A stretch of 64,000 bases of DNA from Leucobacter salsicius M1-8 (GCF_000350525.1 NZ_AOCN01000025.1:1-64000); one strand, 5' to 3'; counted from the stretch's first letter, positions 18,033 through 27,433 are shown. Numbers and translations: made by a program. The notes: a model not told the origin generated them from the sequence alone.

Positions 18033-18416
18033 ATGCCCGGAGCCGGGATGATGCAGATCGGGGAACTGGCCGAGCGCACGGAACTGTCCTTGCGGACGCT
18101 GCGTCACTATGACGAGATCGGATTGCTGGAACCCACGGGTCGCTCCGAGGGTGGTTTTCGCCTCTACACCGAGGGCGACTACGAGCGCCTAATGTTGATC
18201 CGCCGGATGAAGCCGCTCGGGTACTCGCTGGAGCAGATGCGCGACCTGCTGCGCGCGATGGACGCGACCCTGACCGAGAGCTACTCAGGAGCCGAGGCGA
18301 TGCAACTGCTCGCCGAGTTCCTCACCGACGCGGAGCAACGACGCGCGAAGCTTGAGAAGCAGCTCGCCGCTGCAGATGAATTCATCGGTCTGCTGGGCGA
18401 CCGCATCAGGTCATAA
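18033..18416 (+). CDS. MerR-family transcriptional regulator
   Basis: 127 residues. IGELAERTELSLRTLRHYDEIGLLEPTGRSEGGFRLYTEGDYERL is the classical MerR winged helix. A dimerisation coiled coil follows (FLTDAEQRRAKLEKQLAAADEFIGLLGDRI). No metal-binding cysteines occur near the C-terminus, so the ligand is probably not a heavy metal. GGAAGGAG precedes the ATG at 18033. It likely controls itself and the divergent SulP transporter through the 27-bp palindrome. Confidence 0.9.
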   Translation: MPGAGMMQIGELAERTELSLRTLRHYDEIGLLEPTGRSEGGFRLYTEGDYERLMLIRRMKPLGYSLEQMRDLLRAMDATLTESYSGAEAMQLLAEFLTDAEQRRAKLEKQLAAADEFIGLLGDRIRS

Positions 18417-18420
18417 TCAC

Positions 18421-18460
18421 GCCCGAAAAGTACATCCCGCGATAATCGGGGCTGCCAGTA
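18421..18460. repeat. Transposon end-like sequence, inner copy
   Basis: This 40-nt stretch (GCCCGAAAAGTACATCCCGC... ending GCTGCCAGTA) aligns without gaps to 34951-34990 (ending CTTACCAGTA) at roughly three quarters identity, with the blocks CGAAAAGT, ATAATCGG and CCAGTA conserved. It falls directly after the MerR gene and would be the right end of a 5.7-kb unit beginning at 12729. Confidence 0.6.
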
Positions 18461-18520
18461 ACTCAAGGGGACTGCCGCCGGCTGCGGGATCGCCGACCGG
18501 GCGCAGCGCGGATCGGGTAG

Positions 18521-18890
18521 GTCAGTCGCCTCCGGCGATGTTGACGAGCCACGAGGTCCCGAACCGGTCGACGCACATCCCGAACTCGTCGCCCCACGGC
18601 TGTGGGTCCAGCTCGACCGTCACTGTCCCTCCGTCCGTCAGCGCCTGTCAGTAGCGGCACAGCTCCTCGGCGTCGTCCCCGCCGAGGCTGACAGCGAGGT
18701 TGTTCCCGGTCCGCAGCGTCTCGCCCGGCAGCATGTCGGCGGCCATCAGCGTGAGGCCGGACTCTGTTTCCAGCTGGCCGTGCATGACCTGGTCGTCGGT
18801 GCCGTGGTCGTCGGTGCCGAAGTCGCCGAATTAGTTGATCGTGAGTTCGCCGCCGAACACGTCCTGGTAGAACGCCAGGGCTGCCGAGGT
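18521..18890 (-). pseudogene. VOC/PhnB-like gene, 3' part, with internal stops
   Basis: On the minus strand the reading SAALAFYQDVFGGELT, then MHGQLETESGLTLMAAD, then GGTVTVELDPQPWGDEFG, then DRFGTSWLVNIAGGD is a PhnB-type glyoxalase/bleomycin-resistance (VOC) protein. It contains an in-frame TAA (18831-18833) and TGA (18648-18650). It lacks its N-terminus, which is found 11 kb away at 29937-29980. The gene was therefore split by insertion and has also decayed by point mutation. Confidence 0.8.
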
Positions 18891-19177
18891 CTAAGTACGT
18901 ACGCCTAGTAGGAACGAAACTACTACTACGGGCATCGCGATGCTCAATACGCGCAATCAGTAACTCGTCATTGCAGCTAAACGGGAACAGCGAGTTGTTG
19001 CACTGGCAGACAGGAGCCCCCTCAGTCGAAAGTGATCTTAGCTTAGGGGAGTTGACGGGCTAGTTTGCGACATTCAGCTTCGGATGAAATTTTCAACCAA
19101 AGAAGATCTTTGAAACATTAATTCACAGTTCACCCTGGGGACAGATTCAGTTCTCTGTTGGTACCTAGATTGAATCC
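18891..19177. promoter_or_regulatory. Intergenic region upstream of rpiR-like operon
   Basis: About 290 bp, AT-rich towards its right end. TTTCAA and TTTGAAA flank AAAGAAGATCTTT around 19091-19115, a dyad that could be the operator of the downstream RpiR-type regulator. No gene is seen here. The left edge is the junction with the split VOC gene. Confidence 0.35.
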
Positions 19178-20041
19178 GTGCCTACAACACCAGAAACACA
19201 GCAGGTTGCGCTCTTAGAACAGATCCGCGCCGCAGGGTTAACATTCACCAAGGCCGAGAGCCGGGTTGCCGAAGCCATTGTCAGTGACCCTCACATGGTG
19301 CTGCGGGCATCTGTCTCCGAACTTGCACAGGAGGCTAGGACTTCACCAGCGACAGTTGTGCGGATGTGTGCAGTTATCGGGCTGAGGGGCTTCCAGGATT
19401 TGAAAATCACGCTTGCGACGCAACTCTTCTCGACCCAGAAACGACTGCACATGGAGATCGATTCTCAAGACGATGCGGACGCGGTGCTCACCAAAGTAGT
19501 TCATTCCTCAGAGATCGCGCTTCAACGTGCATCGTCGTCCTTGGATGGAAGAACCTTTGAAGACGTCGCCCGTCGAATCCTCTCGGCGCGTAATGTCCTT
19601 TTTGTTGGCGTGGGAACCTCTGCGCCCTTGGCTCAAGACTCGGCCTATCGGCTGGCCTCTCTCGGAGTAAGAGCGACTTTTAGCCCTGATGTTCACCAAC
19701 AGCACGTTTCAGCAAGGATGCTGGAACCACATGACTTGATGCTTGCAATAAGCCATACGGGGTCAACGCTCGAAACGCTTGCGTCGGCAAGGGCTGCTAA
19801 AGAATCGGGCGCAACGACGGTATCGCTTACGAGCTTTCATTCCTCACCGCTCACAGAGATTGTCGATTTTTCTCTCGTCGCGGGTGCACCGGAAACGTCA
19901 TACCGCGTCGAGGCAATGACTAGCCGCATAGTCCACCTCGCTTGTCTTGACGCCCTCTATGTGTTCTTGGCTCGCCTGAGTGAATCCAGTGAACGTGCGC
20001 TTGCGCTCACGGAAAGTGTGCTCATTGAGCACCGAATTTAA
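19178..20041 (+). CDS. MurR/RpiR-family transcriptional regulator
   Basis: 287 residues, GTG start. The N-terminal HTH_6 domain reads FTKAESRVAEAIVSDP, then RASVSELAQEARTSPATVVRMCAVIGLRGFQDLKITL. The C-terminal SIS domain (residues ~125-255, VLFVGVGTSAPLAQDSAYRLASLG and ISHTGSTLETLASARAAKESG) would sense a phosphorylated sugar or similar effector. It is the first gene of the uptake operon that follows on the same strand (30-bp gap) and is its probable regulator. Confidence 0.9.
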   Translation: MPTTPETQQVALLEQIRAAGLTFTKAESRVAEAIVSDPHMVLRASVSELAQEARTSPATVVRMCAVIGLRGFQDLKITLATQLFSTQKRLHMEIDSQDDADAVLTKVVHSSEIALQRASSSLDGRTFEDVARRILSARNVLFVGVGTSAPLAQDSAYRLASLGVRATFSPDVHQQHVSARMLEPHDLMLAISHTGSTLETLASARAAKESGATTVSLTSFHSSPLTEIVDFSLVAGAPETSYRVEAMTSRIVHLACLDALYVFLARLSESSERALALTESVLIEHRI

Positions 20042-20071
20042 CCACTATTCAACGCTACAACTGGAGACGAT

Positions 20072-22225
20072 ATGTACGGCAAAGTAGTCGATCAACAAGG
20101 GGAAGGCATAGGCTCAATCGCCGTCAGTAATGGTCGAGAAGTTGTGTTGACCTCGACAACTGGCGAGTTTAGCCTGGAATTAGTAACACCGTTTGTCCAT
20201 GTCTCGACGCCTGCTGGAAAGCGAGCTCAGAAGTCCTGGGTTGTCGCCACAGAAGACCACGAGTTGACGTTTGTACTTGAAGAATGCCCCCAGTCACTGC
20301 CTTTTGAGTTCGTTCACATCACTGACACTCATATGACGCTTCCGGGCGTCGAACAAGATGACTGGGGAATGTACAAGGAAGGTGCATTGCCGCAGCAGAT
20401 CATCGATTTCCTCGAGAGTCTCCCCACGAGGGCACCAGATTCTCAGGCCGTGTTTATTACCGGTGATCTCGTTGACAACGGTCTGCCAGAGCAATTCGAA
20501 GAGTTCCGCAGAGTGCTCACTCACAGCCCAGTTCCTACCTTTGCCGTTCCTGGAAACCATGACCACATGGCGAGTGGGCACGAGACCGTCCTTACCCGCA
20601 ATAACTACCTCACGAATTCAGGTACACCTGACCTCTACGAAAAACACATGGGGCCACGCTGGTACTCCTTCAATGTGCCCGGGCTGCATGTGGTTGCCAT
20701 GGACTGGCACAGTCATGAACTCGGTATCGATCATGAACTTCAAAATGCCTGGTTACAGGAAGACCTTGCGGCAGTCCCGGCTGGTTATCCCTGGCTGCTT
20801 CTGTTTCACGATCAGCCGGGAAGCTCACTGCTTGAGCACGCACCATGGCAGCCAGTAGCGACCCTTTCTGGGCATTGGCACACGTCACGGGTCGTGCAAG
20901 TCGATGAGACTCTTCACATCAATACCCCGGCAGCTTTCTTCGGGAACCTTGACTATTCCCCACCCGCTTTCAGGCGAATCGAATGGGACGGGGAAGCGGT
21001 TCAGCTTCACACCGAACTCACAACCTGGGACCAGACTCCGGGACTCATTGAGAGACTCGGAGGATCGACATTCCGTCCACTCGGAGAGCGAACTCACACG
21101 AATGAGCCGTCAGCGACAAACTGGGTTGCAGATCTAGCAGGGGCAGGGCACAGGCAGAGCATCTCTGTCCACGGCGAGATGCTCTTTGCCGCAACGCAGC
21201 TTGAGGACGAAGCTCGTGGCATGATTGAGGCTTTTGACTCCGATGGAGGGGAACTGAAGTGGTCAACCACGCTTAGCGCTGCTGTAAAGGCCACACCAGC
21301 GGTCTGGAACGATGTCGTTGTTGTTGCGGATGTGTCGGGAGCGACGCATGGGTTGGACCGAAGCTCCGGGGTCATGCTCTGGACTGTGCCCTCTTCGGAC
21401 CCACTCCGGAGATTCGCATGGAACCCTCCTGTTGTAGCAGATGGTGTTGCCTACCTTGGCGATGCTTCTGACCTTCGTGCGATTGATGTGTTAACAGGGG
21501 AAGTTGTATGGCGTCGAACGGATCTGTCACCTCACCACAACTTGGTGAATCACGCTGCACCACTGGTGATCGGCGATTTGCTTGTCATTGGACTCTGGCC
21601 CACTCCGGAGCATCCAATTGGTCTCGACCGCAGGACTGGCGAATCGGTGTGGAGTAATCCCGAGCTTGGCGAGGATCCTTTCTCTTCGGTGAAGCAACTG
21701 CTTATGATCGGAACTGCAGCAGCTGATTCTTCGCGCGGTCAAGCAATTATCCCTGCGTTCAATCAAACCGTCGTCGTGCGCGTGGCAGACGGTACTGTTG
21801 CCTGGTCGACGCCACACTCAGGCGGTTTCAGTCCCGGGACGCCGCTCGTGACACCTCTCGGATACATAGCCACCATCGCTGGTCAGGGCCTTCGATGCCT
21901 TGACCCTGTATCTGGTGACGTGATCTGGGAGCTTGAGATCCGTGGGGAGGCGCCGTTCCCGGTGCGCTCGTACACCAAGGTCTCGGACCCCACATTTGCC
22001 CCGCCGCTCTTCGTGGATGGGCTACTCGTGCTGCCTGGTTTGGATGGCAAAGTACGCCTCATCACGGGTGAAGGACGGTTGCTTGGCGACGTTCAATTTG
22101 GCGCTCCATTTGCAAGTGAGTTTGTTAGGAGCGGCGACAGCCTTATTGGGCTTGACGTCACTGGAAGCATGCGAAGTATTTCTGTACGAGCGTTGCTGGA
22201 GTCAGTAGGGTGTGAAAAGCCATGA
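20072..22225 (+). CDS. Metallophosphoesterase with C-terminal PQQ-like beta-propeller
   Basis: 717 residues. Residues 1-65 form a carboxypeptidase-regulatory-like beta domain. Residues ~75-300 are calcineurin-like, with all metal ligands visible: HITDTHM, GDLVDNG, VPGNHDHM, LSGHWHT. Residues ~340-710 contain at least five PQQ-like blades (IEAFDSDGGELKWS, GLDRSSGVMLWT, AIDVLTGEVVWR, GLDRRTGESVW, CLDPVSGDVIW). There is no signal peptide, so it probably acts in the cytoplasm on an imported phosphomonoester or diester. Its stop overlaps the next start (ATGA). Confidence 0.85.
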   Translation: MYGKVVDQQGEGIGSIAVSNGREVVLTSTTGEFSLELVTPFVHVSTPAGKRAQKSWVVATEDHELTFVLEECPQSLPFEFVHITDTHMTLPGVEQDDWGMYKEGALPQQIIDFLESLPTRAPDSQAVFITGDLVDNGLPEQFEEFRRVLTHSPVPTFAVPGNHDHMASGHETVLTRNNYLTNSGTPDLYEKHMGPRWYSFNVPGLHVVAMDWHSHELGIDHELQNAWLQEDLAAVPAGYPWLLLFHDQPGSSLLEHAPWQPVATLSGHWHTSRVVQVDETLHINTPAAFFGNLDYSPPAFRRIEWDGEAVQLHTELTTWDQTPGLIERLGGSTFRPLGERTHTNEPSATNWVADLAGAGHRQSISVHGEMLFAATQLEDEARGMIEAFDSDGGELKWSTTLSAAVKATPAVWNDVVVVADVSGATHGLDRSSGVMLWTVPSSDPLRRFAWNPPVVADGVAYLGDASDLRAIDVLTGEVVWRRTDLSPHHNLVNHAAPLVIGDLLVIGLWPTPEHPIGLDRRTGESVWSNPELGEDPFSSVKQLLMIGTAAADSSRGQAIIPAFNQTVVVRVADGTVAWSTPHSGGFSPGTPLVTPLGYIATIAGQGLRCLDPVSGDVIWELEIRGEAPFPVRSYTKVSDPTFAPPLFVDGLLVLPGLDGKVRLITGEGRLLGDVQFGAPFASEFVRSGDSLIGLDVTGSMRSISVRALLESVGCEKP

Positions 22226-23136
22226 TCGTCGCAGAAAGCCGGCGTCAGTCGCGCCAGTATGTAAACAGTGTGAAGGCTGAATCGGTGTTGCCGATCCTGC
22301 TTGTCACTCCAGCAACAGTAGGACTTGCCCTGTGTGTTGGTCTCCCGACGCTCTTATCGTTGGTAGGAAGTTTCTTCTCGATTCCGCTGGTCCCTGGTGC
22401 TCCGTGGCAATTCGTTGGCTTCGACAATTTCGTGTTCGTATTCACTGACGACGCTGTATTGCAATCGATCGTGAACACGTTTGTCTACTCGGCGCTCACG
22501 ATCGTTCCGAGCCTTGCAATCGGTCTTGGTCTTGCGCTCCTTGCGAACGCGGTTGTCAAAGGCAGAGCACTTGTACGCACACTCCTGTTTTTGCCGATGA
22601 CTGCGAATCTAGTTGCAATGTCGGTTGTCTTCAATTGGATCTTCTCGTTTAACGGCGGCTTTGTAAATCAAGTCCTTGGTCTACTGGGAGTTGCGCCAAT
22701 CAATTGGACCGGGGATAGTCAAACCTCACTTCTCACTGTTGCAATGGTGGGCGTCTGGCGTACCGCATCACTCACAATGATGATCTTTTTTGCGGGCCTG
22801 GCGACTATCCCAACATCCATAGATGAGGCGACAAGATCCGATGGTATCCGCGGGCTAGTGAGGCTCACAAAGATCACTCTTCCGCTGATAGCCCCGACTG
22901 TCGTATTCGCTTCAGTTATGGCAGTGCTGAATTCTGTTCAAGTCTTCGAATCGATCAACATAATGACGCAAGGTGGTCCCCTTGGATCCAGCGAGACCGT
23001 TCTGACCATGATCTGGAAGCTTGGATTTGAGTACTTCGAGCTCGGACGTGCATCTGCGTTGTCCTTCGTGCTACTCGCCGTACTTGTCCTCTTAGGCGTG
23101 CTTCAGCGCCGCACGCTTGCGGGGGGTGTCAAATGA
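22222..23136 (+). CDS. ABC transporter permease, UgpA/MalF type
   Basis: 304 residues with six hydrophobic segments. The EAA loop for contact with the ATPase reads EATRSDGIRGLVRLTKITLPLIAP. It pairs with the second permease through an ATGA overlap. CUT1-type permeases of this size import oligosaccharides, polyols or glycerophosphodiesters. Neighbouring phosphoesterase and HAD genes favour a phosphorylated substrate, but this is inference. Confidence 0.9.
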   Translation: MIVAESRRQSRQYVNSVKAESVLPILLVTPATVGLALCVGLPTLLSLVGSFFSIPLVPGAPWQFVGFDNFVFVFTDDAVLQSIVNTFVYSALTIVPSLAIGLGLALLANAVVKGRALVRTLLFLPMTANLVAMSVVFNWIFSFNGGFVNQVLGLLGVAPINWTGDSQTSLLTVAMVGVWRTASLTMMIFFAGLATIPTSIDEATRSDGIRGLVRLTKITLPLIAPTVVFASVMAVLNSVQVFESINIMTQGGPLGSSETVLTMIWKLGFEYFELGRASALSFVLLAVLVLLGVLQRRTLAGGVK

Positions 23137-23954
23137 CCCGAGCCTCAAAGGTACTGCTAACGCTTGTTGTACTTGCAGCTGTAGCCGTCGCAATCTTCCC
23201 ATTCTATTGGATGATCCGTACTTCAGTTGCGGCTCCCTCTGAGGTGCTGAGCGGGGGGTTAGGCTTCTTCCCTGAAACGGTAACACTCGAGAACTACAAG
23301 AGAGCATGGGAAGATGGAGCCCTAGGGCAATCCATCATCGTCGGTCTCGCAAATGTGTTCGGGATTCTGGCTCTCCAGCTAGTGACCTGCATTCCTGCTG
23401 CATACGTCCTTGCTAAGGTTCCCCGACGCTGGGGCCGGGTCCTTCTGACGTTTGTGCTGGCTGGCCTGCTCGTTCCCACCCAAGTTATCTTGGTCCCACT
23501 ATTCATTGGCGTAAATGCGGTCGGCTTGGCTGACTCGCTTGGTGGACTCATCTTGCCCTTCGCAACGAGCGCGTTTGGGATCTACATGCTGCGCCAACAA
23601 ATGTTGTCAATCCCAGATACATTGCTCGAAGCGGCCAAAACGGATGGACTCGGCACAATCCGTACGCTCATATCGATTGTGATCCCGATGGCGGCCCCAG
23701 GCATTGCCGCGTTCTCGATCTTCAGTATTTTCGTGCACTGGAACGACTACATCTGGCCGCTCCTAGTGGCTCGCTCACCTGAACTGCGAACTCCACCGCT
23801 CGCTTTGGCCGTGTTTCAGCAGGCGGATGCTGGTATGGACTACACAGCTCTCACTGCTGGTGCCGCGATCGTGACAGCCCCAATCGTTCTCTTGTTCCTC
23901 GTTGCCCAAAAGCATTTCGTCCAGGGCATGAGTGGTGCAGAGAGCCCAAGCTGA
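23133..23954 (+). CDS. ABC transporter permease, UgpE/MalG type
   Basis: 273 residues, six membrane segments, EAA loop EAAKTDGLGTIRTLISIVIPMAAP and the family-typical FVHWNDYIWPLLVA near the C-terminus. The ATG overlaps the upstream stop by four bases. It forms the heterodimeric channel with the preceding permease. Confidence 0.9.
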   Translation: MTRASKVLLTLVVLAAVAVAIFPFYWMIRTSVAAPSEVLSGGLGFFPETVTLENYKRAWEDGALGQSIIVGLANVFGILALQLVTCIPAAYVLAKVPRRWGRVLLTFVLAGLLVPTQVILVPLFIGVNAVGLADSLGGLILPFATSAFGIYMLRQQMLSIPDTLLEAAKTDGLGTIRTLISIVIPMAAPGIAAFSIFSIFVHWNDYIWPLLVARSPELRTPPLALAVFQQADAGMDYTALTAGAAIVTAPIVLLFLVAQKHFVQGMSGAESPS

Positions 23955-24009
23955 CCCGCTTTTCAAAGTTTGATTCATTAGTCAACGTTCTATCCCCCAA
24001 AGGAAAATC

Positions 24010-25299
24010 ATGAAACGATCATTTCTGCCCCTCTTTGCTGCCTCAGCGGTAGCGGTAGGCCTCACTGGATGTTCTGCTACGACTTCGGCTCCTGAACGTC
24101 CTGCAGTGGCATCGGTTGCAGACTGCTCGCCGGAGGGCGTAACTCTCACGACTGCATACGCAGATTGGTCATCTGCCGCAATGGCGGTTGCGAAGACGAA
24201 CCTTGAAGCTAAGTATCCTGGCTTGGAAATCCAAGATGGTGCGCTGGCGGTAGCCACATATGATGAGCTCACACAAGCAATCGTCGGGGACATCGCTGTG
24301 GGCAAGCGCCCTGATGTGATCATGTCGGGCCTTGGGCAACTACGCTTTTGGGTTGACACGTACCAGCCTTCCCCCATTGATCCGCAGGCCCTTGCCGAGA
24401 CATATAGGACTGAGTTCCTTGCTCCGGGAACCGTGGACGGAACCTCCTATCTCGCGCCTGCCCAGATTTCTGCGCCAGTTCTTCTTGTAAATCAGTCCAT
24501 GTTGGACGAAGCGCAGGCAGGCAGTGCGAGCGATATCAAGACCTATGATGACTGGCTTGCAGCTGCCACAGCTGTCAGCAATCATACGAAATCACCGTCG
24601 GTCACTGTGGCAACGACCGGGCTTGCCGATTGGTATGCGCAGTCTTTCGTTCAAGGGGCAGGTGCGAAGCTCGTCGACGAAAACGGAATGCCTGCTTTTG
24701 CGGGAGCGGATGGAAGTTCAGCGCTCAAAATCTGGAGCGAGCTGGCCAACGCTGAAGTTGATTCCGGTATCACGGATGACGCGCAGGGCATGGCTGCCTT
24801 TGGTGCACAGGAATCTGCATTCTTCATGTACACCACTTCAGCAATTTCGGCTGTGCAGGAAGCTGTTGGGGGGCGGTTCGAGTGGGTGCCGATTCCGGTT
24901 CCAACGCTTGATGGGGAAACTCACGCACAACCCGCTGGAGGAAACGGTTGGCTTGTTTTGAGTCAAGACTCATGTCAGGCGGCATATTCCAATGAGCTAG
25001 TGGGTGAATTGCTCTCAACGGAAGCTGTGCTTGCCGCGAGTGGTACTGAGTGGAGCTACATTCCTGTTGACGAGTCTGCGAAGGAGCAGCTTCTTGCAAG
25101 CGATGCTGCAACACCCCAGATGAAATATGCGTGGGATTACACGGGTGACCTCACCGAATGGGGAGGGTTTGCAGGATCAAACATCACAAAGGTAAATGAT
25201 GTGTTCCGGACCATGGCGCAGAAGCTCCAGGCAGGCAAATCTGCACAGGACGCAATTGATGACGCTGCTGCAGCAGTTGAGTCACTTGTGAAGGAGTAA
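24010..25299 (+). CDS. ABC transporter substrate-binding lipoprotein
   Basis: 429 residues. The signal peptide ends in a lipobox, VGLTGC, so the protein is anchored outside the membrane through Cys21. It is a type-1 extracellular solute-binding fold with domains rich in Trp/Tyr as seen in sugar and glycerophosphodiester binders (DDWLAAATAVSN, FFMYTTSAISAVQE, AGGNGWLVLSQDS). It lies between the permease and ATPase genes, with AAAGGAAAATC before the ATG. The exact ligand cannot be read from the sequence. Confidence 0.9.
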   Translation: MKRSFLPLFAASAVAVGLTGCSATTSAPERPAVASVADCSPEGVTLTTAYADWSSAAMAVAKTNLEAKYPGLEIQDGALAVATYDELTQAIVGDIAVGKRPDVIMSGLGQLRFWVDTYQPSPIDPQALAETYRTEFLAPGTVDGTSYLAPAQISAPVLLVNQSMLDEAQAGSASDIKTYDDWLAAATAVSNHTKSPSVTVATTGLADWYAQSFVQGAGAKLVDENGMPAFAGADGSSALKIWSELANAEVDSGITDDAQGMAAFGAQESAFFMYTTSAISAVQEAVGGRFEWVPIPVPTLDGETHAQPAGGNGWLVLSQDSCQAAYSNELVGELLSTEAVLAASGTEWSYIPVDESAKEQLLASDAATPQMKYAWDYTGDLTEWGGFAGSNITKVNDVFRTMAQKLQAGKSAQDAIDDAAAAVESLVKE

Positions 25300-25302
25300 C
25301 TC

Positions 25303-26391
25303 GTGGCCCACCTTTCCCTAACCGGAATTACCAAATCATTTGGCGACATCAAAGTACTTGACAACGTCACGATTGAGGCAAGTGACGGGGAGCAGCTGGC
25401 GATACTCGGCCCTTCTGGATCTGGAAAATCCACGCTGCTGAGAATTATTGCTGGACTCGAACAGCCAGATTCAGGCAGTGTACTTCTTGACGGAGTGGAC
25501 CAAGCCGGAGTGCCCCCACACAAACGAGATACGTCAATCGTCTTCCAACATTTCGCGTTGTACCCGCACCTCTCAGCCATGAAAAACATCACTCTTGGGT
25601 TAAAACACGGTCTCGGGCTTAGTTCGGCCGAGGCTGATGCGAGAGCTAGTTCTCTCGCATCTCGTCTTCAGATTGAGCCTCTCTTGAGCCGAAAGCCCAG
25701 GGAAATGTCGGGCGGGCAGCGGCAGAGAGTGGCACTCGCACGCGCGCTGGCGCGTTCTTCTGGCACTGTGCTTCTTGACGAGCCGCTCTCAGGGTTGGAT
25801 GCGCAACTTCATGAAACACTCCGTATGGAGATTGCGGGTCTGCTTCGTGATGAAGGGGCAACAGGTGTCAACGTGACGCATGATCAGCTGGATGCGATGG
25901 CTATGGCGGATCGCATCGTCGTGCTTAACCGCGGAAAGATCGAGCAGATTGGCACTCCAGATGAGCTCTACTCTGCTCCAAGAACTAGCTTCGTGGCGTC
26001 ATTTGTTGGTTCGCCTGCGATGAATCTGCTCCCGTTGGCCTCGGACGGAAGCTCGGCCTTCGAAGGCGTCAGTTTTCCTGCCGGAACACGATTGATGCTT
26101 GGCGTTCGGGCGGAGGAGCTCACCCTGAGCAAGGATATGATTACCAGTCCTTGGGCCGTGCAAGGAACTGTGGGCCTTGTGGAGCCAGCCGGCCCGGATC
26201 GAGTCGTGAAGATTCACACCGCACGAAACGAGGACATTGCATTTCGGTGTTCGGTTGCTGAAACGCCACGTCTTGGCGAAAGGGTAACGGTCTTTGCCCG
26301 GCCTGGGTCTGTCTTGGCGTTCGACCTTGCTACTGGAGAGGCGATTCCGCAGCAGAGAATTACTCAAATCCTGAATGGAGTGGGCTCATGA
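25303..26391 (+). CDS. ABC transporter ATPase, UgpC/MsmX type
   Basis: 362 residues, GTG start 4 bp after the binding-protein stop. Walker A GPSGSGKST, Q-loop VFQHFALYPHLSA, signature MSGGQRQR, Walker B LLDEPLSGLD and the H-loop in VTHDQLDA are intact. Residues ~240-360 form the MalK-like regulatory OB domain (LMLGVRAEELTLS). It drives import through the two upstream permeases. It overlaps the HAD gene by four bases. Confidence 0.9.
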   Translation: MAHLSLTGITKSFGDIKVLDNVTIEASDGEQLAILGPSGSGKSTLLRIIAGLEQPDSGSVLLDGVDQAGVPPHKRDTSIVFQHFALYPHLSAMKNITLGLKHGLGLSSAEADARASSLASRLQIEPLLSRKPREMSGGQRQRVALARALARSSGTVLLDEPLSGLDAQLHETLRMEIAGLLRDEGATGVNVTHDQLDAMAMADRIVVLNRGKIEQIGTPDELYSAPRTSFVASFVGSPAMNLLPLASDGSSAFEGVSFPAGTRLMLGVRAEELTLSKDMITSPWAVQGTVGLVEPAGPDRVVKIHTARNEDIAFRCSVAETPRLGERVTVFARPGSVLAFDLATGEAIPQQRITQILNGVGS

Positions 26392-27014
26392 AATTCAGCG
26401 AGGTCGTAATTCTCTTTGATTGGAATGGGACTGTGGCAAGAGATGTAGATAGAGCGCATGCTGCATTGAATCTTGCACTTACGTCCAGGGGTCTTCCTGC
26501 TCTCGACGCCCAACAGTTCGGTGAAGAGTTTCGGTTGCCAATGGAAACGATGTTTACACGGCTTAGGGTAGCTGATTGGAAACAGGCAGAAGCGGAATGG
26601 AACTCCTTTATGGAGCACAACAGGACTTCTCCGAGAGCAGGACTTCCAGCCCTTCAACAGCTCCACAGAGAAGGGGCTCGTATGGGAGTAGTTTCAGCAG
26701 CTAGTGAGAAGTCTGTTTGCAACGATATTGCTGAGTTTGGAATTGGGGAGGTCTTGACTAGTGTGGCGGCTCCGGTTGCTGACAAAGTGGCGTCCCTTCG
26801 GCAGCTTCGCGGTGATGAAGCTGTTGCAATCTATGTAGGGGACACTGCATATGACATGTGTTGTGCGGTAGAAGCTGGGTATATTCCAGTAGCAGTGAGT
26901 TCTGGGTACAGTCCAGTAGAAGTATTGGTTGCCTCCGGCGCGAATGTTGTGATCGACTCATTTGATGAATTTCCCGGAGTGGTTGCGAGCCTTGTGCAAG
27001 CTGCCGTGAGCTAG
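26388..27014 (+). CDS. HAD-family phosphatase
   Basis: 208 residues. The nucleophile motif is LFDWNGTVARD, motif II lies in GVVSAASEKS, and the acidic pair is in YVGDTAYDMCCAVEAGY, as in phosphoglycolate phosphatase-like HAD enzymes. A helical cap lies between motifs I and II. Last gene of the rpiR-to-HAD operon, where it would dephosphorylate a product of the metallophosphoesterase or the imported compound. Substrate not determinable. Confidence 0.85.
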   Translation: MKFSEVVILFDWNGTVARDVDRAHAALNLALTSRGLPALDAQQFGEEFRLPMETMFTRLRVADWKQAEAEWNSFMEHNRTSPRAGLPALQQLHREGARMGVVSAASEKSVCNDIAEFGIGEVLTSVAAPVADKVASLRQLRGDEAVAIYVGDTAYDMCCAVEAGYIPVAVSSGYSPVEVLVASGANVVIDSFDEFPGVVASLVQAAVS

Positions 27015-27249
27015 AGCCTTTATCTCAAGCGTCCTACACGTGCAGGTGGTCTTGACCGGGTCTTCTTGTCTTGCAATTAGCGTCCTGAGTCAAGCCCGGC
27101 AGAAGTGAAATCAAATGCACGATCGGCGGCGAACGGATTAAATGTGGACAGAATCCAAAAACCCCGATCTGCAAATTCGTCTTTGAATAACGTGGGACCC
27201 ATGGAAAGCATCGAGAGCTATGCGCAAAACGTGAGAAGCGGTCTTGCTG

Positions 27250-27322
27250 AGAACGCCTGAGCAAAACTCGCGGCACTTCCATGTTGAGGAAGTGGTCGCC
27301 AGTTCAATCCTGGCTCGGGCTC
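27250..27322 (+). pseudogene. Degenerate tRNA-like remnant
   Basis: A T-arm with GCCAG, loop TTCAATC and CTGGC (27298-27314), followed by TCGGGCT, and an anticodon-like hairpin CTTCC-ATGTTGA-GGAAG (27276-27292, anticodon GTT if read normally) are in tRNA order. No matching acceptor 5' strand or normal D-arm exists. Probably a decayed or truncated tRNA gene. Confidence 0.4.
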
Positions 27323-27350
27323 TGATTCTTTTAATCTTCGGCTCGAGTAT

Positions 27351-27424
27351 GGCTGAGTAGCTCAGCTGGTTAGAGCGCACCACTCATAATCGTGAGGTCG
27401 CGGGATTGAGTCCCGCCTCAGCTA
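27351..27424 (+). tRNA. tRNA-Met (CAT)-like gene, probably degenerate
   Basis: Cloverleaf elements are clear: acceptor GGCTGAG with CTCAGCT, D-arm GCTCAGCTGGTTAGAGC, anticodon loop CTCATAA (anticodon CAT) and T-arm GCGGG/CCCGC. Two flaws stand out. The anticodon stem CACCA/TCGTG contains a C-C mismatch, and the T-loop is ATTGAGT instead of the invariant TTC-type start. No CCA is encoded. It may be a non-functional copy or a relic of an attachment site. tRNA-Ile with lysidine-modified CAT is the alternative identity. Confidence 0.65.
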
Positions 27425-27433
27425 CTGGAGTCG

